DNA from: Tulasnella sp. 424
Taxonomy: Eukaryota; Basidiomycota; Agaricomycetes; Cantharellales; Tulasnellaceae
Direction of reading: 5' to 3'
Assembly (NCBI GenBank): GCA_019633425.1
Contig: WSUB01000147.1
Coordinates: 1 to 64,000 of the forward strand
DNA: 64,000 nt
The notes beneath the pieces were generated by a model. That model worked only from the letters and a program-made list of their open reading frames with translations, had not been told where the DNA came from and did not search any database. Each line of letters begins with the position of its first letter. Positions within the stretch are counted from its first letter, which is position 1. A program made the position numbers and the translations under genes. Of the stretch, positions 10,881 to 21,662 are shown one piece after another.

Positions 10881-11830
10881 TTACACAACGGCTAATACCT
10901 TTCCCGACTGCGCCACGAATAGCTCGAGGACCTTGACGTACTTCCGACATTCTGTCTGATCGCACCTGTAGACGAGGGCAGCCTCGCGCACCCCGTTCTT
11001 TCTCGTCCATCGAGCCTTCTGCCCAGGCTTCAGTTCGAAACCCTTTTCTCCTGCATCTTGAGTCGAGGTGCGAGTGTGGTTTGGCAACCAGGCCCGGGAT
11101 TTCTCGCCTGAGTGGTTCACAACGTGAACACCGTCGACGTCTAACGCTGTCACCTCAGCATCGAGTCGGGGCAGTAGGTGACGCGACAGTCGCAGTGAAA
11201 GAGCTGCCAGCGTCAGGGTTGGATTGGCCTCGGGGGAGATAGGAAAGACGGAAAGGTCGCAGACATAGACCCCTTCTCGACCTCGTAGTTTGAGGTCTGA
11301 ATCGACGCAGTATGGTTTTGATAAGTTTCTCCCCATGGGCATGGGCACCGTTCCTAATTCGTGGGCCACGCCGCCAAGTTCGAGAGACTTGAAGTCGCTG
11401 GGTTCGCCCTCTTGATCCACGAACTCTAGTTTCTCGAGGTAGACATGGCTTGGGTCGTCAACTAGCCGACATTTCAAATGGTCGTGGGAGCATGCAGATA
11501 AAACCATCTTATCGAATATTATCTACAAGCATACAACACAATGCTCTTCTGTATCTGATTCACTTGCGCTGTCCTTCCGAGGAGGCTGGGTCAAGGATCC
11601 CTTGACATCCGCTGTAGGGGGGGTTTGAGGACCTTCTTCCTTTTCTGCACCATCATCCTTTCCATCGATATACGAATCCAATTTAAGCCTTTTGGAATTT
11701 CGCGCGTCTGGGGATCGGGACGCATCCATCCTCAAAGGCGAGGATTGGGGGCGAAGGAGGCTGTTGTGGCTCGTTTTTTCGTTCACGACGGCGATATCCG
11801 AAATGTCTCACGATGCGGCACTCGGCATCG
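10881..11830 (-). pseudogene. Chimeric pseudogene: Topors-like 5' end fused to GMC oxidoreductase C-terminus
   Basis: Read on the minus strand, 11830-11455 repeats the upstream region and first exon of the RING gene at 6084: the start MDASRSPDARNSKRLKLD, the acidic stretch, and the RING start HCVVCL. It carries a stop right after CVVCL (near 11523) and a roughly 16-nt deletion that removes the CFEC part of the RING. At about 11455 the sequence switches to the C-terminal part of a fungal GMC oxidoreductase: GGVAHELGTVPMP, then YVCDLSVFPISPEANPTLTL, then a tail typical of basidiomycete GMC enzymes ending near 10881. The FAD-binding N-terminus of the GMC enzyme is absent. No intact reading frame spans the junction. 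The structure suggests segmental duplication of the Topors promoter and first exon next to, or into, a GMC gene, followed by decay. Confidence 0.75.
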
Positions 11831-12120
11831 TTCATCAACGACCAAGACGAGAAAATGGCATCATGGCATGCCTCGCAGACCACAGCTCGCGGGATGATAT
11901 CTCAGCTCCCAGGTGCTTCGAATCTGTGCCCCCAATAAAATGGACACGTTCCAGAACGTTCAATCTTGATCCAACCTCCAACCGGCGGTCCCAACCAAGT
12001 TGCATTTACATTCCAGCCAACTTGCAAATGGATACATTAAGGTGTGGTCTTTCATCCGCATATTCCACTCTTTTCGCTAATTCTAACGACCCGAACGCTG
12101 GCCGTCCATATACTCCCCTC

Positions 12121-14193
12121 ATGATCGACTCACGACACCGTTCGTTTTTACGTTCATTCCTGTTCGTTCTTGGCTGTCTTGCACTGGTGCGAGCAGCCCC
12201 CTTCGCGGCATTCCTGCAGGATATCTCTATGACGGCGACTATGACGGCGACGAGTTCAATCCCTACCAGCACAAGTACACCGTTGGGAACTCAAACTCCG
12301 CGCCCCATGGTCATTGTTCCAGGCGCCCAAATGTCTTCATCATCAGTGGATGGAAGTCCCGAGCCGTCATCTACGCTGGAAATAGGCGGAGGAAGCACGA
12401 CGATTGATCAAATCATCATCACGACCAGTACCGTTACGATCACTCCTCCGCCGCAAACGATCACGGTTCACGCCAATCCCACCACGAAAACCGAAATCAT
12501 CTCTGTCATCGAATCTCTCGTCTCTTCTCTCATTCCCGAGCCGACGTCGAAACACAAGAACGCTCCACCCAGTACGACAGCATGGAATTCTCCTCCCAAG
12601 TTCACAAATCTCGCAGCGTTCAAAGTCAAGAAGTTCGCCTATGGTCAGAACAACATTCAGCTCGTCGATGTTTCCAGCGGCGACGCGTCAGGCTCGTCTT
12701 TAGATCCATCGGACTCGCCTACAGGCGACGTTGGGACAGGTCTTCAAGCCTTCTTTCCCAAAGGATCAATCAACCCTGGCAAACGCCCAGACGGTGCACC
12801 TCAAGGCGGCGCAGATTTTTACGCGGTACCTTTAGATATATCCAAAAGCGGCAACGTCAGTATGTCATATGACGTATTTTTCCCCAAGAACTTCAACTTT
12901 GTGCTTGGAGGCAAGCTGCCAGGGTTGTACGGAGGACGGCCTGGGTGCTCGGGTGGAGATCCCGCAGAGGACTGTTTCAGCACGAGGCTGATGTGGAGGA
13001 CAGGTGGAGCAGGGGAGCTTTATCTCGTGGGTGGATGGTTGCTGGTTTGTCTGGAGGATCATTTACCTAACATTATCCGCTTTTGATGGTAGTATGCGCC
13101 AAAGTCGAAGCAGGGGGACGGTGTTTGCGAAACTCCACCAAAATCGGACTGCAATGCTGATTACGGATTGTCAATCGGTATGTTACGTGAATCTGTAACT
13201 GGGACATACCTAACGAGGGTACTTTCGATTGTTAGGTCGAGGTTCTTTCAAATTCGCTCCGGGTCGCTGGACCAACGTCCGGCAGACAGTCGTTCTCAAC
13301 ACTCCAGGCAAACCCGACGGCACCTTCATCCTCGAAGTCAACGGCGCACGGGTGCTGGACGTTCAAGGGTTGTATTATAGAGAAGGGCACCCCTTGTCGG
13401 TCAGCTCACTCCCGCTTGGCGGGGTGGTGCAGAAGCCCGTCGATCACCTGAAGGGGGCCGGCCTAGAGATCTTGGCTCGACGCGGCGACCGCATCACTGC
13501 CAACAGTCCCGCAGCAGACGCGACGGGACCCACGAAGGAAGCATCGTTATTGGCTGCTGCGGCAGTCGACAGTTTGCTTGGAAGTCTCGCGGTAGACCCC
13601 TTGCCTATCATGCCCGATGATTCTGTTCCCGAATTGGAGGACCACCCGAAAGCCAAGATAGAGGACGATCCTTATGATGAAGGGGACATTGATGATCCGT
13701 TGGTCGGCGACTTTGAGGACGAGCTGGATGTTGAGCCGCTCAAGCGAACCGCTGTTTTTGTCGATGGAACCGGAAAGGCGAGCCTTGGTACGGCGGCTCG
13801 TCCGAGGAAAGGCACGAAAAAGCAGAAAGCGGAGGTGGTGATCAGTACTGTGACAGCCCCTTATGCGGTGCACACTGTGCTGCTCCCGCCACTTTTGCCC
13901 GATGTCACTCGGACCGTGATGCTACCTTCGGCATCTGGAGGGGTGACAAGCGACAGCCTCACAGCCATGGGATCAAAGCAGGGGAGCAACGCGAACAATG
14001 ATGATCCTGTTGGCTTTGTCGGAATCTTTTTCAGGTGCGAGTCCTTTTGCTATAAACGGGGATTGCCGCTGAGGGTCCGCCCTACTTTTGCAGCACCTTT
14101 TTCGGTGGCCACTCGTCAAAATTTGCGACGCCCATTAATCAAAAGATTTGGTTTCGGGATTTTGCGTTGGGGATTAACGATGATGACTCATAA
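12121..14193 (+). CDS. Secreted polysaccharide lyase, family 14 type
   Basis: Exons 12121-13026, 13093-13177, 13236-14034 and 14094-14193 give 629 residues. The chosen Met begins a clear signal peptide (SFLRSFLFVLGCLALVRA). The next 150 residues are a Ser/Thr-rich linker. The catalytic domain starts near residue 160 and includes GLYGGRPGCSGGD, CFSTRLMWRTGGAGELYLYAP, then CETPPKSDCNADYG and GRWTNVRQTVVLNTPG. This order matches the fungal PL14 lyases that cleave uronic-acid polymers by beta-elimination. A long acidic low-complexity insertion follows (about residues 390-560). The family C-terminus then returns as VGFVGIFFSTFFGG ... WFRDFALGIND. The frame is open upstream of 12121, but without homology. 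Likely extracellular; the substrate cannot be read from sequence. Confidence 0.88.
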
Positions 14194-14646
14194 TGAAGTA
14201 GTTTAGCGCTGGCTGTAGTAGTAGTACATTGTGTAAAGTGAAGCGCGCTCCGGACGGGAACATCCGCCTACGCACGGACGAGACGGTGTTTGTCCACAGA
14301 GTAGAAGGGATCACAACACGTTCTCTGCGGTCAGAGAGAGTCTCCAACCACCAACCCCCCCTTCGACTCTCATCGGTCTACGTCCGTCCCATCATCGTCG
14401 TCTCTGCCACTACTACCCATTAGCAGGGGATTTTATTTTCTCTATAACGACTAGACTCCTCTTAACGATTTTTACACCTTCCATTTCTGACTGGCACTTA
14501 TTTCCGCTTTTCTTCGCTCCTTTTCCAAAATCATCGTAGCACCCGTCCGTTCTCAAAAAATCGCTGCTCAAAGGACGCTCAACGTCGCGCGGTGTCTTTA
14601 AACTGCTGCGATCAAACACCTCCCATCCAGCAGCTAACCACCATCC
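14194..14646 (+). other. Upstream region of the DYRK kinase gene
   Basis: This 453-bp gap between tandem genes shows no conserved open frame. Its last part (14340-14640) is pyrimidine-rich with CCAACCCC and CTCATC runs and probably holds the kinase gene promoter and leader. No TATA box is evident. Confidence 0.4.
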
Positions 14647-17600
14647 ATGACCCCTTCCTCCCCCTCGACACGAAAACCGGCACTCGCATCTCCTTTCCAT
14701 GTTGAAATCCAACAACCAGAGCAGGAGCCCTCGCCCTCGTCATCATACAGCATCGAACTCCCTGCTGAACCAGCCGAACCACTAGGGGACGAAAACGGAA
14801 GCGGCTCGTTTGGTGCAGAAGACCGCGTCTCCGCACCCGCTGCCGCAAAACGACGCGAACGACCGGCAGTTCTCGACTTTTCACCACGACACGAGCGCGC
14901 AGATGCAGACAACGAGATAGTGGTACGTGTATCAATCGCGAAGGCAAAAACTGAGTGCGGCAAAAACAACCTTGTTGACCATCTCGTTTTGCTTTGACAG
15001 CGGTCCAGAACCCAACCGACCCTCAATATCTCTCACCCAACACCCGAAAAGCCATCTGCAGAAGGAGGCTACAATCATCACCATCAGTCTCGCGCTCCAT
15101 CATCTGCATCGTCCTCAGCTCTGGATTACTACTATCAATCGTACGGAAACGACGACAACGCACAACCTCCACCACCCGTTCCCTCCTCTTCATCGCCGCC
15201 CCTGGAGAACGCTCCACTCAACGTCCCGCCAAAGACACCCGACTTTCTCACTACGACAACACCTCCCATATCCTCCCACCGATTCGATCCTCAAACTCCA
15301 GCACGCGACCCTTCGGCTATCGATCGAAGGGGTTTAATCGGTGTTGGCGAGCTGGCAACCCCAAGATGGGTGCAGAGTATCTCCTCAAGGAAAAATTGGG
15401 GAGGCAAGGGAGAATCCGTGCAAGAAGAGCCTGTCGAGTATTTTTCTGCTGAACAACCAACTAGCGAATCGTCGATGCCGAACAGCCCTCCATGGACGAC
15501 GGACGCTGGCGAGGTTGATTCCCCGCAGATAGTAAGTCTCCCCTGATAACCTTCCAAGTCGTAGCTATGAAATGTCTGATTGTTGGTGTTCCAGTCCCCA
15601 AAGCTTGCTGACGAGTCTCAACCTTCCTTTTCGGCTGCAATGTCCAATCCCGTGCAGGCACCGCGTCCGCCCATTGCGGCTCGAGTGCTCCGTAACAAGG
15701 CGTCCATCAACGATGAAAGCGGCGGTGAAGAAATTCTTTACAAGCCTCCCATACCTCGCAAAGCTCCTCCACCTCCATTACCCACAACAGATCTGTCCCA
15801 GTATACCTTCGGTCACTCGGAGTCATCATCGCACCGTCACGCCCATAGCCAGTCGTTGGCTAACGGTCTTCACGATCCTTCTACACCATCCTCACCGGCA
15901 GTCGTTCACCCGCCCAGTTCGTATGGCACCGAACCCCGGCGGGCGAGGAAGCGAACATCCGATGAATTTGCTCTGGACCAGGGCGTGATAGTTCCCAAAA
16001 CCGCAATTGGGGCCTCTTCTGGTATGGATCCCGCAGGCACCGAACGAGACGATAAATACGGCAGGAAGCATCGTAGCTTGGGGGTTGGGGCCGTTCCTTC
16101 GCGAGAGAATCGAGAACATCGCGAGCGGGAGCGAACCAGGGACAAGCGAAGGGGGGATAGCATTGTTGGTCTTGGTCTAGGGAGCCCCACTACCGCTACT
16201 ACCAACGCTGCAGCGATTGCCGTTTCCAAATCCACATCCTCCATGCCAAGTTCTCGCGACCGACATTCCCGACACATGTCTGCTTCCGCTGCGACCGCCC
16301 TTGCCGATGCGTCTGGAGCCCCTGGTCTCCCAGGCTCGAGCCAGCCAACAGAGAAGCGCCGTGTCCATACCGCTCATGCTGATTTCTCGCACCTGCCACC
16401 ATCACCTTCGTCGAACACGTTTAAACACGTCGTTCATGGTGCTTCAAATGTCCCCACAACACCCTCTGCGACATCCTCCGGCCATCACCACTCGCCGTCT
16501 GTTGGTCACGCGCTCCTGCGAGGCAATCAGGAAGGTTGGGCCGGTTTAGATGACTCCCAGACTGCTGAAGCTCTTCGTCGTTTGGATGGAGTTGGTTCTT
16601 CCGCCAAAGTTCGGAATCGCATGTCCACAAGGAGTGGTGGAGGCAGCAGTGCCGGTGGAAGCCGCCCTCCGAGTCCCGGAACCAAGCATAGCTCTGGTCA
16701 ATGGGATGGCAACGAAACTCAACCTTCAAAGAAGTCTAGAGCAAGCGTCGGGAACAAGGAACAGCTCATCGCTAAGGCCTCGTCATCCAGCCTGAAGGTT
16801 GATGGCAAGGAGCGCTCCGCTACCGACGAGCTGGCCGACCTGGTCCTTAATGCGAATGCGAATGCGAATGGTGATGAGGTTTGGGGATCTCAACAACCGA
16901 ACCCTCACACGAATGCTCCCATTCCACCTGTACCGCATTCTGCTCCGTCTCATACACACCTATCTCATCGGAAATCGCTCAACGGAAAAGATGGTGTTCC
17001 AACCAGTGGACAAAGGGCCAGCTATGGAATTGGCCCGAAGAGGGGGTCGGCTTCTTCTGCAAGCTTCACTGGAACCCCGACGAGTGGTTCCAGAGATTCC
17101 ACTGCGCTTTCGAGCACGACGAGCAATACCTCCGTGTCACTTTCGCAGCGCCATTCGTACGGCAAGATGAGGCGAAACAGTGCTGGAAGCGATATATCGA
17201 GCGTTCATTCTTCTGATGCGAATGCATTGAAGGACCGAGCTGCCGCCTTAGCCGGTTCGCATGATCTGGACGATGAAGCCGCACAGATCCCCCCGGTTCC
17301 CCCGCTGCCGAAGGATCTCTCTAATTACAAGTCTCCTTTGCCCTCGTCAACAGCCATGACTTTCTCCCCATCTGTTCACAAGCAAGCACATGAACCTCAC
17401 TCGTATCATCATGAGGACGTCGACCGAACAGTCATCATTCCGTCGATCGATGTAGCGCAATCCCCGCCCAAACCTATCCCGCCTCAACCAAAGACGCCAA
17501 GCAAGAAGTGGAGTTTCTCGGGTCTAAGTCTGCATCTTCCAGGAACCGGCCACAAAGAGGCTAGAGGAGCGGCTTCGTCCTCCGCATCACCATCTCACGG

Positions 17601-20600
17601 CGGTGCCTCCCCGAGGTCGTCGCGCTCAATCTCCACAGCGGCCCAACAACAGGGTGACCATTCTCATCAGCACGCAAACGAGCACGGGATGTATCGTCAT
17701 CCTGATGCGGCAAACTCGAAACAATCCAGCGAGATTTGGTCTCCACCAATGCTCTCCCCTGACATGCCAACTGCCAACGATGCTTACTATGCCTCCCCGC
17801 AGATGGTTGGTGGCATGCTTCGAGGCAGTTCGAGGTCTCCCGAAAGAGGATCTATCGCGGCGCGCACTCCAGATGGGAGATCGGCTCACAGTCGGACTGG
17901 AACCGCGTCCAGTGCCAGCACGCACACGCACTCTACTGCGGCTCCACCCCCTCCTTCCAAGACGCCTCTGAGCCCTAAGCGATCATCCACAACCCGAAGG
18001 CTAACACCCAGCGCTATCCCGTTCTTCCGGCGATCATCATCCCAATCAATGCAAGCATCGTCCACAGCGTCTTACCCAAAGTCGTCCGAGGAGTCGTCCT
18101 CCTCTCCTACAAGACAGGGCATGATTCACCACGCCTCAAGCTCGTCGGTCTCAACCAGTGGTTCTGGACCGGATACTCCGGCAGCCACTAAGAAGAGTTC
18201 AATGTTGAGTCTATTGAAAGGTTCCGGATCGCGGAAGAGCTTGCATCTTGAGAAGCCTCCAGAGATTAAGCCGAAGGAAAAGAAAGAGGAGAAGGAACGA
18301 AGCGAGAGTCGAATCTCGGTATTGATGGGTAGGAAACGCGGGAAGGTGTGTATTCGTTGCATTGCGCGTCTAGCTAGACTCTGATTCATTGTCCCAGACC
18401 GTTTCGTCTACGGATCCCAAGAAGAACCGAGAGCCAGTCCCGATGCCGCCTATGCAAATTCAGGCTCTACCAACGTCAACTTCTCAACGAGTAGCCAATC
18501 TGAAAGGCAGCAGCACTCTCATGACCCCGACGAAGGCAACGATGGCTCGGACGCAACCATCACCCGCCAGCCAAATGAGCAAGGCTTCCGACGCTTCCCT
18601 GCGTAGTTCTCGACATCAGCTGCCCACTATCGCCGGCTCTCCCTCCGTCGGGCCCGTTACTGGACATGCTGTATCTCACGCGGCCCCTTCAACGTCTCTT
18701 TACGCCTCGGCCACAGCGACCGCGAACACGTCTTACAGAGAAAAGGATACTCCGACCAAGATTCCTCGCATCTCTGGACGCAATTCTACGACAAGCTCGC
18801 CTCAATCGACGCATCGCAATCCCGCGACTATGACCAGTTCACGGCGGATGAGTTTGAATAACAGCTCAATGTCAAATCAGAGCAGCAACAACACCGAAGT
18901 CCCGCCCTCTCCTCTGATTTCTGACTTTGGTGTGATCGAGCAGGCGGAGGTTGGGGTGAAGCCTGGAAGTAGCGTTCCAACGTCTTCAACCGCTCGTCGG
19001 ACGTCGCCTTCTTCTGTGTCTCGTATGAAGACCGGCATTCCGGCCGCTTCCTTGTCGTCCAAGAGACCAGTGCCTCGAGAATCCTTGTCCTATGGTGGCA
19101 ATTTACGAAAGTCATCTACCAACTCGGTGACATCTCTCTCGACTGCGGTTTCAGAGGCTCCTTCAGCTGCAGCTTCTCACACGACTGCATCATCCCGACT
19201 CTCTGCTCTTTCACCCTCGAAGATCAAGATGCTCAGCCCCAAGGTCTCTCTTCCCGCGCCCCGCCTAATCTCAAACTCTGCCACAACTCCGTCATTGCGC
19301 AACGGCTCGCCCTCTTCAGGTAGACAATCGCTTTCAACTCCATCACCAGTGCCCAGCAACGTGGATGAGGACGAAATTCTCGGTGATGAGGAGATGATGG
19401 CTTACATCAGGCGTACGCAAGCTCGACGCCTCGCAAGTGGCGCTAGACAAGAAGATCTCGACGAGATGCTGAAATTCCCCGAGCCTTCGCCTCCAGTGCC
19501 CCCATCTTCTCCTCAATGTATGTGCTATCTACTCGCTGATGCGTTCCTACTGCTAACGTTTCAATCAATAGCTCTCCTGAAGAGCAGCCAAGCCGTTTAT
19601 TTGTCAGAGTATGAGCGGAAAGAGATTTTGGACTATCCCTCGGTCTACTGCCTGGGTGCTAACAGCGAGAAGAAACCCGCCACTCTCGGAAACCCGACTA
19701 ACAACTACGGCTATGACGATGAGCGTGGCGATTACCTGGTTGTCCAACACGATCACTTGGCATATCGGTATGAGGTCATTGGCACACTTGGGAAAGGTTC
19801 ATTCGGGCAGGTCCTTCAATGTCGAGACCACGCAACCGGCCAATCGACCGCCATCAAAATCATCCGCAACAAGAAACGCTTCCACCATCAGGCGCTCGTC
19901 GAGATCAAGATCCTGGACAACCTTCGGAAATGGGTACGCCTTCTCGAAATGGATTGCGAATTTTGAAGCTAATCTTGAGAACCACGCAACCTAGGATGCG
20001 GAAGAGAAGCACCATGTGATCAAGATGACTGAGCACTTCTATTTCCGCGGTCACCTGTGCATCGCCATGGAGTTGTTGAGCATCAACCTCTACGAGCTCA
20101 TCAAGGCAAACGGCTTCGTCGGGTTCTCTACGACTCTCATCCGGCGATTCACTAGTCAGATGCTGGCTTCCCTGGCCCTGATGCGTCATCACAGGATTGT
20201 GCATTGCGACCTTAAGCCTGAGGTATTATTTTTTTACCTTCTTTCTGTGGTTGGCTGTATTGACCCGTGGGCCGCCAGAACGTCCTGCTTCGTCGTCCAG
20301 ACAAAAGTGGCATCAAGGTTATCGACTTCGGTAGTAGCTGCTTTGAACACGAGAAAGGTATGTGGGATATGTCGTCGACTTGGCGAGTGCTGACTGTATT
20401 TGCTCCAGTCTACACGTACATCCAGAGCCGCTTTTATCGTTCTCCCGAAGTGATTCTTGGCATGAATTACCACATGGCTATCGACATGTGGAGTCTTGGC
20501 TGCATTCTTGCTGAGTTGTACACTGGCTTCCCGATCTTCCCTGGCGAGAACGAGCAAGAACAGCTCTCTTGCATTATGGAGGTTCTCGGTGTGCCGGATA

Positions 20601-21303
20601 AGGACCTGATCAACCGCAGCTCGCGGAAGAAACTCTTTTTCGGTGGGTCTTAAAATTCTCCATTCCTTGGGACGTAGTCATTGATTTATCCCCTTTGCTC
20701 AGACTCCACTGGCGCTCCAAGACCAGTCGTGAACTCCAAAGGTCGCCGCCGAAAGCCTGGAACCAAGACTCTGGCGCAAGTGCTCCGGTGTGACGATGAG
20801 GGCTTTGTGGACTTCATTGCCAAATGCCTCGTCTGGGATCCCGAACGTCGTTTGAAACCCGCACCAGCGATGCGCCATCCATTCCTCTCGTCTGGCCGTA
20901 AGCCAAAGCCAGCGCTCAGTGCGGCCGCTTCCGTCACTCGGAGCCTCTTGTCGTCCTCGTCCGTCAGTCACAGGCAGTCCAAGGTGTCCGCGCCAGTGCA
21001 GGAAACGCCACGAAAATCGTTAATCGGTGCCCCAACCCCATTGACTGCGCGTGTCAGTTCGGCTCGAGCCCCAACTACCACTGGGGTTCCGTCGACTCCG
21101 ATCGCTACTCCCAGCAACCATTCGAACGTCCCCGCCACGTCTGCCAGTCATCGCTCCTATCGCAATACCCAGGCGAACAGTGTATCTTATCATCATTCCC
21201 CTCGAGCAAACTCGTCATATATTGTAAGCTCTCCGCCAATCGTTCTGACTGGAAGGTGGTTTGCTGATTTTGCACGCCCCTTCAGGCTACGAAAACATCA
21301 TGA
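14647..21303 (+). CDS. pom1: DYRK-family protein kinase with very long disordered N-terminus (Pom1-like)
   Basis: Ten exons (14647-14922, 15001-15531, 15595-18345, 18398-19517, 19572-19933, 19995-20222, 20279-20357, 20409-20642, 20703-21223, 21286-21303) give 2039 residues. Residues 1-1560 are Ser/Pro-rich and disordered, with PPPP runs, RGS-type basic patches and an Asn-Ala repeat at 16851-16869. The DYRK homology box ([10 protein letters not shown]) precedes a complete kinase domain at about 1624-1916. It has the glycine loop GKGSFGQV, the lysine in [11 protein letters not shown], the catalytic loop HCDLKPEN, DFGSS, and the activation loop [14 protein letters not shown] with the YxY that DYRKs autophosphorylate. 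Motif order places it in the DYRK2/Pom1 branch. In fission yeast Pom1 sets cell polarity and size; that role is inferred only. The 54-nt intron at 19518-19571 has no stop and length 3n. Start: first Met of an open, spliced frame. Confidence 0.9.
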
Positions 21304-21662
21304 GTACTCTTGAGCCTTGACGGCAAAACTTGCACTTTACTTTACGATACCTGATCTTTAACTATGAGGGACCACGCTCCCGGCCATTTGCATGTGTTCT
21401 TTGATCTCCATGTGTAGATACCCCCTTTGGGTCTTTTTACCCTCGTATACTTTTTTTTTGGACCAACTTTTTACTATTCGCCGTCATCTCATTTTTTGAC
21501 TCGTTCTTAATACATACCCGCACGTTATTCTTGAAAACGAAAAGTGCATCGACAGTCTTTGAGCACAATGAGCAAAACCGTGAGCACGTGATGTTTTGTT
21601 GTTTGTCCTTTCGGTTTGGACCGAGCAAACTCTACAGAACTCGACCATCTCTCTTCTTGCCA
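21304..21662 (+). other. Intergenic region between kinase and RAP1
   Basis: This 359-bp gap between tandem genes is T-rich in the first half, as expected for a 3' untranslated region (several T runs near 21430-21460). It then carries the short upstream region of RAP1. No other feature is visible. Confidence 0.4.

Noticed and set aside
10893..11507. Intact-looking frame of 208 codons as a small GMC-like enzyme
   Set aside because: It starts inside duplicated Topors sequence and lacks the FAD-binding domain. It is the 3' part of a chimeric relic, not a gene.
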